A stretch of DNA of 64,000 bases from Parietaria judaica (Eukaryota > Streptophyta > Magnoliopsida > Rosales > Urticaceae). The stretch's first letter is position 1. Each line of letters opens with the position of its first letter. The notes below the pieces were generated by a model. The model was not told the origin of the DNA. It ran no database searches and saw only the letters and a program-made list of their open reading frames with translations. Below are positions 1-11,169 of the stretch, piece by piece. Location of the stretch: NCBI GenBank assembly GCA_954871525.1, contig OX940863.1:25680001-25744000 (forward strand). Reading direction: 5' to 3'. The translations under genes were made by a program, and so were the position numbers.

Positions 1-1561
1 TGCGATGCTACCTAAGTATGCATAATCATTACGAGAAAAAAAAAACCCGGTAAAATTACTTTCCTATATATTTACCATCTTTATTAGTTCAAAATATTGT
101 AAATATAATTACCATCACATAAGTTCGTTGAAAATACATTTGCGTAGTTATCTACTAGTAATTTTGTTAGTACAATTACCTTTATATAATTTCATGTGCA
201 TCAAACACATTTACATATATTTACGTTTACATATGCGTTGTTAATTATAGATACACATACATTTACGTAAAACTAATTATAGTTTTGTAAAATTAATTAT
301 GTAATTACAAACTAAATAAAGTAGAAATGGCTCATATAGTTACAAACTAAATAAAATTCAAGTACTTTTTCCTAAGTTCTGAGGTACCGATCGAAGCATG
401 GAAGCACTATAGGCCAGTCTTATCAGTAGACGTGATATTTTTGAAGAACAAGTGCAAAGGTATCCTAATTATGCCAACAACGATGGATGGTAGAAACCAC
501 ATATTTCTTATTACTTGTTCAATTGTTGATGTTGAGGATGATAGTGTGTGGTTGTGTTTCATTGAGCATTTGAAGAATGCTATTGTGGAGTGCGATGATT
601 TAGTCATCATTCCAAATCGTAAAAGTTCGATTGCATTGGTAATTTCGTGTGTCTACCCAAAAGCAAGCCAAAGTATATGTTCATAACGCTTGTACAGAAA
701 TGTGCTAAGCACCTTTAAGAAAGCTTCAAATGAAGTTTTGTTCAACATGCATTTTATGGGCTTACACGACGAAAATTTCATTTAAAGTTTTCTTAAAGTT
801 GCTTAGAATATTTTTTTACAAGTGCTATGCAGATACCCCGGCCTTCTTCTTGATATACACACGAAATTGCCAATGGAATCAAACTTTTACGATCTGAAAT
901 GATGACTAAATCCTCGCGCTCCCCAATAGCATTCTTCAAATGCTCATGAACAACAACCACGAATTATCATCCTCAGCATCAACAATTGAACAAGCAATAG
1001 GAAATAGTGGTTGTTACCACTCATCGTTGCTGGCATAATTAGGATACCTTTGTACTTGTTCTTAAAAAATGTCTCATATACTGCTAAGACTAGCCTACAG
1101 TGCTTCCATGCTTCGATCGATACCTCAAAACTTAGAAAAAAGTACTTGAATTTTTCTTGATTGTCTAAACTGAACGTTGTATAAGTACCTAAATGATAAA
1201 ACATAACTATACGAAGTTGTAATTATATGAGCTATTTATTTAGTTTGTAATTACATAAATAATTTTAGGAAACTATAATTAATTTTACGTAAATGTGTAC
1301 GTATCAATAATTAACTATATATACGTAAACGTAAATATATGTAAATGTGCATGATGCATATGAAAACTATATAAAGGTTGTACTAACAGAATTACTAGTA
1401 GACAACTACGCATATGTATTTGTAATGAACTTTATGTAACTAAACTAACAATTACGTGACAATTCATATATTTACAATATTCTGAACTAATAGAGATGCT
1501 AAGTAACTTTACCAAGGTTTTTTTTTCTCGTAATGATTCTGCATACTTAGGTAGCATCGCA
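1..1561. repeat. Long inverted repeat of MULE transposase sequence
   Basis: Bases 1-734 are an imperfect reverse complement of 777-1561, separated by a spacer of about 42 bp (735-776). Position 1 pairs with 1561; the left arm may continue outside the window. Both arms hold the same part of a MuDR/MULE transposase gene, and both keep its intron, so the duplication was made at DNA level. The left arm has lost roughly 60 bp around the intron/exon 2 border. A transcript across the locus would fold into a hairpin of more than 700 bp. Pairing was judged by eye; identity looks like roughly 85 percent. Confidence 0.85.
380..734 (+). pseudogene. Second, inverted MULE transposase fragment
   Basis: This is the plus-strand arm of the inverted repeat. 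It encodes the catalytic-domain fragment with KNKCKGILIMPTTMDG, then a segment like CSIVDVEDDSVW, then HLKNAIVECDDLVIIPNRK. It matches the minus-strand copy exon for exon but has lost the exon start (GTYTTFS). No start codon or full domain is present. The DGT motif reads as VDVIF here, so this copy is also inactive. Confidence 0.7.
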
Positions 1562-2100
1562 TACGACTGATAGGCACTTCCTTGCATTGAATTTAAGCAT
1601 AAATCCTTGACCTTCAAAGTTGTATAATAGCTAACTTTTACCCCGTGTTCATTTAGTATCTTCTTTTGGATTTGCTTCGGCGTGATATATTCAATGTCAT
1701 TTTTCTCATCAAATGCAACCTTCAAACATTCCGATACAATTGCAAACTTAGCTTGTGGATGCTTGTTACTAGTCACTGTCCGTACACATGAGTGCGTGTT
1801 GTTGTACGATTTGAATTTCCATATGGTTGTTTTTTTTTTTCAGGGATTAAGCTTTCAAGTTTCACGTACATCCATCTTCCGGACACTTGACATATAGCCG
1901 ATATCGATCTGCCGATTTAGTCACCTTGAAATTTTTGTTTCTTCCTACTGCGATCATGGACAATATATATTTCAAATGTTCTTTTGATCTGAAATGATGA
2001 CCTTCTTTAACGTTAATGGGAAATGCTCAACGCCAACGTTGTCGATAAACACGTTTGACGGAATATCATTAGCATCTTCAATTGTGAATGGTTAAGATTC
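777..2100 (-). pseudogene. MuDR/MULE transposase remnant
   Basis: Read on the minus strand, about 1960 to 1514 encodes the N-terminal MULE region, with a segment containing HPQAK and SECLK and then SYAMLPKYAESL. A GT donor (1512-1511) and an AG acceptor (1190-1189) bound an intron of about 324 bp. The next exon gives GTYTTFSLDNQEKFKYFF and then the start of the transposase catalytic domain (KNKYKGILIM, normally preceded by the DGT catalytic motif, here degraded to YET). Coding capacity upstream of about 1900 is broken by stops. The family is recognised from motif order. It is dead: the first catalytic Asp motif is altered, frames are broken, and the C-terminal half is missing because the locus turns back on itself at 776. 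Confidence 0.75.
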
Positions 2101-2561
2101 CATCCTACAGAGTTGTCCTGTATTACAAAAATAATACTGCGAATATGTTATTGAGTTGCTTTAGCGAACATCAATTACCTATGTGTAATTACAATCTAAT
2201 ATCATAAATTTTTAAAAATAGAAAATAACATAATAGTAATTGTAGTTAAAGTTTTCAGAGAGTATCAAACGAAAACCTATACAAAAAATTATTCATTCCA
2301 AAATCACACCTAAATTATTACAGAATACCTTGGTTGATCAAATTTTGTGTATTTGACGTTCTCCGTGTTTCATGCAACGTGGACATTGTTAATCCTGCGC
2401 AAAATTTAAATTGTAATTACATTACTTTATTTATTACATTACATACTTAGATATTCGTAATTATAATTTTGGTTAATTAGTAATTAAAGTACATACTTAT
2501 GGATTCGTAATTATATTTCTGGCTGTAATTTTAAATTGTATCTACAGTTACCAATTTATAG

Positions 2562-2616
<55 letters not shown>
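2101..2616. other. AT-rich MULE flank with (TA)n microsatellite
   Basis: This is non-coding and AT-rich. A (TA)n tract of about 50 bp spans roughly 2565-2616. The copia element inserted into this tract: its 5-bp target site (atata) is the last five bases before 2617. Confidence 0.6.
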
Positions 2617-2620
<4 letters not shown>

Positions 2621-2736
2621 AATTGGTTTGGGAAAAAGTAATTTCCATTAATGACAAAATTGGTATTTACACCAATGATACAAACATAATTAATAAAGGC
2701 AAAAGTACCATATTAAAGTACTATACATATTCTACA
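2617..2736 (-). repeat. 3' LTR of the copia element
   Basis: A 120-bp LTR with TG...CA ends on the plus-strand reading. It is followed at 2737 by the polypurine tract that marks the 3' LTR of a minus-strand element. This is unusually short for a copia LTR. Confidence 0.92.
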
Positions 2737-2749
2737 CTCCCCCTCAAAC

Positions 2750-5700
2750 TTAGTTGTAAATATTAAACAAACCAAGTTTGGAACTTAATTCGTCAAAGAA
2801 AATTCTAGGAAGGGCTTTGGTGAGGATGTCGGCAATCTGAAGCTTCGAAGGAATGTAGCTTAAGTTGATGATTCCACCATTGACCTTCTCAGAGATAAAG
2901 TGTCTATCTATCTCAATGTGTTTAGTCCTATCATGATGAACAGGTTTCTTTGAGATCCTAATGGCAGATTGACTGTCACTACGCATTTGAATAGCTCCAG
3001 AATGATCCATCCTTAGCTCTCTCAAGAGCCTCTTGATCCAGATTCCCTCACATATTCCTAATGCGAGGGCACGGTACTCTGATTCGGCACTGCTCCGAGA
3101 GACAACCGATTGCTTCTTGCTTCTCCAAGTGACAAGATTTCCCCAGACATACGAGCAATACCCAGAGGTTGATCTTCGGTCGGTGGCTTCTCCAGCCCAA
3201 TTAGCATCGGTGAAGATCTTGATCTCACGACTCTCGGATTTCTGGAATAATAAGCCATGACCAGGAGTGGACTTTAGGTACCTCAAAATCCAGTTCACAG
3301 CCTCTAAGTGATCCTCGTTAGGGCTGTTCATATGTTGGCTTACAACACTAACGGAGTAGGCAATATCCGGACGAGTGTGAGAGAGATAGATGAGTTTACC
3401 GACAAGTCTCTGGTATCTTCCTTTGTCGACTGGAGCGCTTTCGGTGCAATGAGAGTACTTTTTGCTCGGGTCCATCGGAGTGTCAACTGGCTTGCAACCA
3501 AGAAGTCCAGTTTCTTCGAGTAAGTCAAGCACATACTTCCTTTGAGAGATAACAATACCTTTGTCGGATCTTGTTACTTCCATGCCCAAGAAGTATCTTA
3601 GAGTTCCGAGATCTTTAATCTCGAATTGGGTTGCGAGAACTTTCTTTAGCCTGATGAGTTCCTCCGAGTCATCACCGGTCAAGATAATGTCGTCAACATA
3701 CACAATGAGAATTGCAATCTTCCCATTGTCGTTCCGTTTGACGAAGAGAGTGTGATCGGCTTGGCATTGGAGGTACCCATTGGATGTGACGGCTTTGGTG
3801 AATTTCTCAAACCAAGCACGAGGAGATTGCTTTAAGCCGTACAACGCCTTTTTCAACTTGCAGACTAAGTGACGATTGGAGTCTTGTTCAAATCCCGGAG
3901 GCATATTCATATAGACTTCTTCTTCAAGGTCGCCATTTAGGAATGCGTTCTTGACATCAAGTTGGAATAATGGCCAATCTAAATTCACGGCAAGAGAAAT
4001 GAGTACTCGAACCGTATTTAGTTTGGCCACCGGAGCAAAAGTCTCTTGAAAGTCGATTCCTTGAGATTGAGTGAAGCCCTTGGCGACAAGTCTAGCTTTG
4101 AATCTCTCGATACTTCCATCGGACTTGTACTTGACAGTGAAGACCCATTTACACCTGACGGGGCGTTTTCCACGTGGTAGTTCAGTGAGACTCCATGTTC
4201 CGTTGCTATCCAATGCTCGGATCTCTTCTTCTACCGCATGTTTCCAAGCGGGAATCTGAAGAGCTTCATGAATAGAGCTAGGGACCTCGGTGTTGTCAAT
4301 GTTAGCGATGAAGGCTCTATATGACGGATGCAACTTGTTGTAGGCAACATATCGTTCAATGGGATATTCAGTATTTCCATGAACCGGTTTCTTACGAATG
4401 CCTTTTCGGAGAGCAATAGGGAGATCTAAATCATTGACCACGGGTTCAAGAGTTTCCGTACCTGATGGATTAGTCGAGGTAGAGGGTGTCGGATCCGGAT
4501 CTTGGCCGATTTGACGATGTCTGGCGTCCTCTACATGTTCAAGAGAACGAGATGAGCGAGGAAGTGAGTCCGTGATATCTTCGACAACCGGAAGTGGATT
4601 GGAAGTCGAAGGAATTCTGGATGGTGAGTTTTCGACTACCGAAAGTGGGGTGAAAATCGAAGGAATTTTGATTGGTTGAGTTGAAGGTGATGGGATTTCG
4701 GGTTGAATATCTTGATTGACTTCCCAAATTTGAGATTCCCAAGAGTTCTCCCCCTGAATGTCGGATTTTGGGAAGAAAGAATCACCCTCAAAGAAAGTGA
4801 CATCTATTGAGTTGTACATAGTGCGAGTCGTAGGGCAATAACATTTGTACCCTTTTTTTATGAGAAGTATAACCCAAGAAGATGCACTTGATGGCGCGAG
4901 GATCAAGTTTCGATCGATTTTGTTTATGGACATGGACAAAGGCAGTACACCCGAAGATCTTTTTAGGTAGGTCGGAAGAGAATGACAAGTGGTGAGGGTG
5001 TGTTTGAGTAAGGACTTGACGAGGAGGTAGGAAGTTGAGGATACGACTCGGCATACGATTGATGAGGTATGTCGCCGTGAGGATTGCATCACCCCAAAAA
5101 TATTTAGGGACAGATCTTGCAAACATAATGGACCGGGCAACTTCAAGTAGGTGACGATTTTTGCGCTCGGCTATGCCATTTTGTTGCGGAGTGTCAACAC
5201 ACGAACTAATGTGAACTATCCCCTTTTTGGATAGATATGGGCTAAGGGTTTGATTAAAGTAGTCTCGTGCATTGTCAGTATGGAGGACTTGGATATTACT
5301 GTGAAATTGGGACTCGATGAAAGTGTAGAATGTTTGAAAAATGGATGATGTTTCTGATTTCTCTTTCATGAGGAATGTCCACGTCATGCGAGTGTGGTCA
5401 TCAATGAATGAGATAAACCATCGAGCTCCATTTATGTGACTTACCCTTGAGGGCCCCCAAATATCACTGTGAATCACTGAGAATGGTTTGGATGATTTAT
5501 AATCAAGGGCACCGAAGACATGTCGAGTGTGTTTTGCAAGTTGGCAAATTTGACATTGAAATGAAGAAGGTTTAACGCCAGTGAACAAGTTCGGAAACAA
5601 CCTTGCAAGATATTGGAAATTTGGGTGACCAAGACGATAATGCCATAACATGACCTGTTGATCGAATGGGAGAGCGGAGGAATGTGTGTTTATATGAGAT

Positions 5701-6437
5701 ACAAGACCTGGACTTGAGGTTTGGATTTGGTTACCATAAGAACTTGTGTCGTGAAACAAGTAGAGTCCATCACGCATCTCGCCTCTACCAATTTCCTTCT
5801 CTGAACCCAATACCTGAAAATCACAGAATTCGGCAAAGAAACGTGTCATGCAATTAGAGTCACGAGTAAGTTTACTGACCGAAATAAGGTTGCAGTTGAT
5901 CTTCGGAACAAAGAGAACAGATTGAAGTACGATGTCCTCTGATATTCGAACCGATCCAACTCCTTCAACCGGTATGAGTGTCCCGTCAGCAGTCTTAACA
6001 GAAGAGTGACTTGTGTTTTGCCCGAGTGTGAGAAAAAGGCTTCGATCTCCTGTCATGTGGGCTGATGCACCTGAATCATTGATCCAAGTCTTTGATGGTC
6101 GGATTTGGACTAGCCGATCGGACGTCAAGCTAGTATGAGCATGAGTATTGGTAGGCTTATCCACGCTTGGATTTAATACAGGCTCAGACTTTGATCGGGC
6201 ATCGACCATTTTCACGAGATCTTTAAACTCCTTTACAAGTCGATTGAAGTCGTCCACATTAGGATGAGAACCCGTAGTAGACTTTGATAAATCCTTGCAA
6301 TTTGTTGGTTTGCCGTGTAATTTCCAACATTGAGGTCTCCAATGACCATGAGCATTGCAATAATCACACCAAGGACGTCCCCGACGAGGTGTCGAAGAGA
6401 AGTGTGCGGGAATAGCGGATTTGGCCCGATAAGACAT
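2750..6437 (-). pseudogene. Copia gag-pol polyprotein, frameshifted
   Basis: The reading starts near 6437 (MSYRAKS) and soon reaches a gag zinc knuckle (CDYCNAHGHWRPQC). It continues through protease (DSGASAH), integrase (H-H and CQIC zinc site; the three acidic residues in IHSDIWGP, LHTDNARD and NGIAERKN), reverse transcriptase (YVDDIILTG) and RNase H (DANWAG, ESEYRAL, DSQSAI), ending at 2750. A run of seven A residues (4853-4859 on the minus strand), where six would keep the frame, shifts the reading between integrase and the RT part. The two open halves overlap at 4788-5146. The gag capsid (UBN2-type) region expected before the knuckle is absent. The element therefore cannot make its own particle shell and, unless the shift is tolerated, no intact polyprotein. 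Confidence 0.85.
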
Positions 6438-7451
6438 ACTTAGAACAATAAGATAAATTAATCGGAGAGACAAAAAGTTGAATAGAGTTTCTGGTGGTTG
6501 GAACACCAAAATTTACGCAGGCTCATGCAGAGAAAATAAGAGCTTTCTGTACGTAGGCACTTGAAAAAAAAAACAGAACACAGAACAAGGACAAAAGTAA
6601 CTCTGCCCTTTTTCTTCCTGACTGCGTGGGACCCACCCACTGAAAAATCTCTCTTTTCTGGAGAGAGAGAGAGCACGAGGAGTAGCGCAAGAAAGCTGGA
6701 GAAGCTGGACGCCGGAGGTGCAGCGCGTCGCCGGAACTGCTCACTTGAGGAACGCCGGTGAGATGCGACTGATCTGAGAAGACGCGTGCGCCGGAGGAGA
6801 TGGAGCGGCGAGTTGCAGATCTCGCCGAAGAGATCTAAGAGAGCTTCGCTGAAGCAAAGCGTCGCTGGAACGGCTGGAGGTTCGCCTGAGACGGAGATTC
6901 GCCGGAGATCAGAGAGGCCAGATCTGAGTCGTCTGGTGAGAAGCTTGTCGGCTGGAGTTGCAAGTCTCACTGAGAAAGAAAGCTTGATGTGGTGAAGCTC
7001 GTCTGACCTGGAGAATACGAACGGAAGAGAGCGCACGCCGGTGAAGCGCTCGATGAACTGCTGCTTGGAGGATGGTGGTCGGAGTAACGCCGGAAGATGC
7101 GAATGAAGTTCGACTCGCGCAGATCTGATAACGAGCGAGATCTGAGGTTCGTCTGAATCTGAAAAATAAAAACTTTGCAGATCTGGAGATGCGCTGCGAC
7201 TGAACGGAGGTCGCGCTCGTCGCCGGAGAGATGCAGCGGAGAGAGAGGTTCAGTGACGGAGCTTGAGGAGCACGCTGTGCCCAAGGATTTGATATGCGAC
7301 TCGAGAAGAATACCGGAGGAATGCCGGAGAAGATTGCAGCGGATAGTGATGCACGCCAGAAGAGGTTGTCGGAGAGGGACGTCCGACGGAATAGCGGCGA
7401 CGGATTCCGGCAAGAAGAGGGGCTAGGGTTTTTGACTTTTTCCCTATACCA
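6438..7451 (-). other. Copia leader region, GC-rich
   Basis: About 1 kb lies between the primer-binding site and the gag remnant. It is much richer in GC than the surroundings, with many gccgg-type repeats and no recognisable domain in any frame. It is probably the element's long leader fused directly to the end of gag by an internal deletion. A captured host 5' region is an alternative. Confidence 0.5.
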
Positions 7452-7571
7452 TGTAAATTGGTTTGGGAAAAAGTAATTTCCATTAATGACAAAATTGGTA
7501 TTTACACCGATGATACAAACATAATTAATAAAGGCAAAAGTACCATATTAAAGTACTATACATATTCTACA
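7452..7571 (-). repeat. 5' LTR of the copia element
   Basis: A 120-bp partner of the LTR at 2617-2736, nearly identical to it. It is followed on the plus strand by the second atata target copy. The primer-binding site abuts it at 7451 on the minus strand. Confidence 0.92.
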
Positions 7572-7576
7572 ATATA

Positions 7577-8429
7577 TATATACAAAATCATATTTATAAC
7601 TAATTATAATTTGAATTTTTTTAACAATTTCGTAATTATAATTACAAGGTCGTGGTTTAAAAAAAATGCATCATTTTGAAAGAAAACGACCAGCAATAGG
7701 AAAAACATCAAGGTACACTAATGGTGGGTTTCACCATTTTATTAATGACATATATGGTTGATCGATGTTGACAATCGATAATCACAAAACGCAGAAAATG
7801 ATACGATTTCATTAGATTGTCGATTGATACTAACCTCAATATAAGACGATATCTTTGTAAAAAAAATTATAGAATTAAATCCAATCAAATATGCAAACAC
7901 GAAGGAATACATTAAATCCAACGCTTCAATGGATCGAAGGAGCGAACGCATCAATAGATTGGTGTTCAAATGGTCGGACAAATATGTGGAGGGCGATTGG
8001 ATGAATTGATGTTCTTGAATTCGTGTTCTTGAAGACGTGGAGGAAACAATTTTTATTCATTTGAATTTCCTGAGATTTTAATTTATGCAAATTAATTTAA
8101 TTTTGATGTTATAAATTAAATCCACCGTATAATATGTAACTCCGGAACTAAAATCCACTGTTTTTGCTACAATTAAGAATGACTAATAAATTTAAAATAA
8201 ATAAACAAAAAAGGAAAGATTGTAAATTAACGTTGCGAGTTGAATATTGCGATTTTTTGCAATAATTAAGCATATTTAAAGATATATATTTATTTTCTTA
8301 TTAAATAGGATTAGTCATAGGTAATTATCTACGTAGCTAATAGGAATATTTTTCGTCAACGAGTGGGGGTATTTTCGTAAACTAATTACTAAATGAGCAG
8401 TTTTTATTGAAGTAAATTTCTTGAGTAGC
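7577..8429. other. AT-rich flank, no gene seen
   Basis: This continues the sequence interrupted by the copia element, so it probably belongs to the old MULE. No protein domain, RNA gene or clear terminal repeat was recognised. Confidence 0.4.
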
Positions 8430-8765
8430 GGCTGGTTAACTAGTTTGGCAAACCAGTTCTACAGTTTGGTTTGGGAAATCAGTATGAGAGCTCACTCTCG
8501 AAAACTAGTTTGAGAGTTTGATTTTTGTAGACACTATTGGTTTAATCTTTTGTTACTTTGTGGTTGAATTGAAATAAAAAATAAATGCAATCATAAAATC
8601 AAACATAATTTACGCTATTAATAAGAAAATATGCTAGGTTTGAGAATAATATATATTAATATTATGTTTAAAAAATATTAGATTAATAAAAAATACATAT
8701 TTAAATATAATTACTCTTATTACATGTTTAAATAATATAACGTAAATTAAGTAAGAAATTAGTTA
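8430..8765. mobile_element. MITE fragment related to 55,650-56,372
   Basis: The stretch with ggttaact..., ccagttct..., gtttggtttg and gagagtttgattttt aligns, in order, with the reverse complement of the element ending at 56,372. It stops abruptly a few bases before the PPR duplicate at about 8,770, so only one end of the element is present. Confidence 0.55.
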
Positions 8766-8770
8766 CAATT

Positions 8771-9535
8771 GATGGTTTCAATTGATGATATCAGTGAGAG
8801 CTTTGGCTTGTTCGGCTTCTTGCCCGACGACTTCACTGAGATTAGTCCACACTCTTCACCGAATCAAACAAGAGAGCTCTCATGGAAGGTCTGGTTTCCA
8901 GGGAAAGATTAAGATCAGTGATAACCTCAAGAAAGACGAGGTCGAAAAGGCCGTTTATATCCGAGATATCGTAACGCAAATCTACAACGTTCTGCGATAC
9001 TCGATTTGGGATTCGGCCCAGGATCAACTTCGGAAGCTGCCCGTGAAATGGGATTCTTACACGGTGAATCGAGTCCTGAAAACCCATCCGCCGATGGAGA
9101 AGGCGTGGCTGTTCTTCAACTGGGTCGCGGGGCTGAAAGGGTTCAAGCACGACCAGTTCACGTACACGACGATGCTCGATATCTTCTGTCGGAATGTACC
9201 TCGCGTCGATTCTGATTTACAAGCTCGGGCTTGCCAAGAAGCCGAAATGCGCTGCGAGGCTCTTCAACTTATTGCCGTGTGACCATAAATGCAGTGCCAC
9301 GTACACCGCTCTGATTGGAGCTTACTTATTCGTCGGCAATATTGAGAAAGGCCTCGAGGTTTTCCGAGAAATGAAGAAAAGCAATGTCCTTCCTTCCTTA
9401 GGCACTTATAATTTGGTACTAACTAGCTTATCAAGAAGTGGCAGAGCTTGTGAGTTTGAAGCTTTGAGAAAGGAAAAGAAGAGCCTCGAAACGCAGTGTC
9501 GTTCTTTTTTTTTTCGCCTCCTTTGAGGAAAAGAT
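8771..9535 (+). pseudogene. Internally deleted copy of the PPR gene
   Basis: Bases 8771-9195 match the start of the intact PPR gene (21,369 onward). From about 9196 the sequence matches 23,018 onward, so about 1.25 kb is missing, including the intron. The junction sits at a ttttc-type microhomology present at both ends of the lost segment. After the junction the N-terminal frame runs out of phase to a stop at 9280-9282, and the C-terminal part is open in another frame. A further indel replaces the last codons. Homology continues past the gene to about 10,040, so this is a segmental copy and not a retrocopy. No product is expected beyond a truncated N-terminus. Confidence 0.85.
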
Positions 9536-9876
9536 TTTTGGGGGGCAAATGTAGGACCATGTGCCAAAGTTAAAATCTAACTTTGGGGGGCTCATGGAGT
9601 CTTAACTTTAAAATCTAGGGGTCAGTGTAATTAGTCACGAATGGGCCGGCCAGGACGAGCCGGGTCTTGCATAGAGAGTGAGGAAAAGTTTTCCGTTGCG
9701 TGCCTATGGCTAAGGTTTGGGTGCAAGCGCTTGCTGGGCCCTTACACGGGGCGGGTCTGAACTCGAGCTAATGCCAGGTTTAATCTGAGATTGGTCTAGG
9801 CTTTCACAAGATTTTAACATGTTCGACAAAGATAATAAATGAATGAAATTAAGTAATAAGTAGCTCATAAAAACTG

Positions 9877-9908
<32 letters not shown>

Positions 9909-10040
9909 AATTATATATCATTAGTTAGAAACGAAATATGATTACCAAAAATTACCAAACTAAAGTTTTCAATAAATACTTTCTAACAAGGGGAGTATTA
10001 TATTATATGAAATTATTTTCTTAAACAAACCTCTCTAAAT
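9536..10040. repeat. Duplicated 3' flank of the PPR gene
   Basis: This matches 23,387-23,795 with small indels, including an expanded (aat)n tract around 9,885-9,910. It shows that the duplication covered the gene and at least 400 bp downstream. Confidence 0.75.
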
Positions 10041-10440
10041 CTAGCTAGATTATCTTCTTGAATCATAAACTTGGAACAAAAAAAAAAGACCAGTTAATGA
10101 CGACCAAAGCTAGAAACGACAATGAAAAATGCTACATGTAGAGAATAAAACCAAGAACTCACAGACCACAGTGGTGAACCGGGAAGATCAAAGAAGGTTT
10201 TCGTTGTGCTTGAACATCGAAAGCCTTCTTTTTTTGCATAGGGAATCGCTTTCTTTTTTTTCTTTTTGTGTGTTCCGTGCGATGTGATCATTGAATACAA
10301 AAAAAAAATGCGATTCCCTATGCAAGAAAAGAGAGCATTCGTTGTTCGGTACTTCCACGAGCGATTCTGGTTTCATCTGAGAGAGAAAAATCAATATTGT
10401 TTAACCAACTTGTATTTAGGAAATTAAGGACTCGCTTTTA
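10041..10440. repeat. Dispersed repeat, copy 1 (also 15.56 and 17.04 kb)
   Basis: This is the same sequence as 17,040-17,430 and, in part, 15,558-15,680. The shared core runs from ccaagaactcacagacca to gcttgaacatcgaaagcc. A short hairpin insertion at 10,234-10,327 is absent from the 17-kb copy. No coding function was recognised on either strand. Confidence 0.65.
10234..10327. mobile_element. Small hairpin insertion (mini-MITE)
   Basis: The perfect inverted ends ttgcatagggaatcgc and gcgattccctatgcaa enclose about 60 bp. The equivalent point of the related copy at 17.27 kb lacks this segment, which supports an insertion of about 95 bp. Confidence 0.5.
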
Positions 10441-11164
10441 AAACGATGCGATTGTATTTAGGTGAATATTGCGTTTGGTTAGTTCCTAAAAATATGCTTT
10501 CAAAATAATTTCTATTTTTTTTTTCAGGCAAAATAACAAAGTAACTAAACGATGCTTTTGGGAGAATCAGGTTTTTTAATACTTCCTTAATTATCTCCAT
10601 AAACCCCACGTATTCCATAAACCCCACGTATTTTGGGATATGTTAAAATATATTTATTTATCGTCAGCGTATTGCTATAATGCTATTACGCATAAAATTC
10701 AGATTTCTTTTTCCATCAGCGTATTGCTACTTGTATATGCGTATATATCATATATGATGTATAAGAACAAAATAGTATTAAATTATTATTATTATTATTA
10801 TTATTTCTTTAGTGTTATTTTTAACATCATATTTCATATTTTTTAGTCATAATTAATTTCAATAATAGTTATTGAAAATAATTTAATTTAAATAAATAAG
10901 TTTTATTATTAAAAAATTATTTATTAATAACATTTGTATATCATTTTTACAAATTACTTTAGCCATTTAAACATTTGAAAAGCAATGGAAATAAGAAGTT
11001 TACGAAACACTTAATTATAATTTTTTAAAACAGTAACCGTGTTTATTTAAAATTTACCAAACCCTAAATTAGGTAAGCTAACATCACTTTACTAAATTAT
11101 TTTTTAAAAGCAATTCTGACCACCGCACAACAATCCCAAACTGGGCCTAAGGGTCTTAGGTTGT
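10441..11164. other. AT-rich spacer, no gene seen
   Basis: This contains a (tta)n microsatellite near 10,782-10,806 and otherwise A/T-rich sequence. MITE-like phrases such as gcgtttggtta occur, but I could not define ends or a target duplication. Confidence 0.4.
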
Positions 11165-11169
11165 CTTTG

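Larger units (their letters stand above)
2617..7571 (-). mobile_element. Ty1/copia LTR retrotransposon, recent, gag-deleted
   Basis: The element is bounded by two 120-bp direct LTRs that start TG and end CA, and flanked by a 5-bp target duplication (atata at 2612-2616 and 7572-7576). I see one clear difference between the LTRs (2672 region, a versus g), so the insertion is young. A polypurine tract lies just inside the 3' LTR (2737-2750, minus strand). Next to the other LTR the primer-binding site begins TGGTAT, matching only the first six bases expected for initiator tRNA-Met. Domain order is zinc knuckle, protease, integrase, RT, RNase H, which is copia order. The capsid part of gag is missing. 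Confidence 0.93.

Noticed and set aside
6458..7036. 192-codon frame in the copia leader
   Set aside because: It is low-complexity, shows no domain, and overlaps other frames in the same GC-rich leader. It is probably not a protein.
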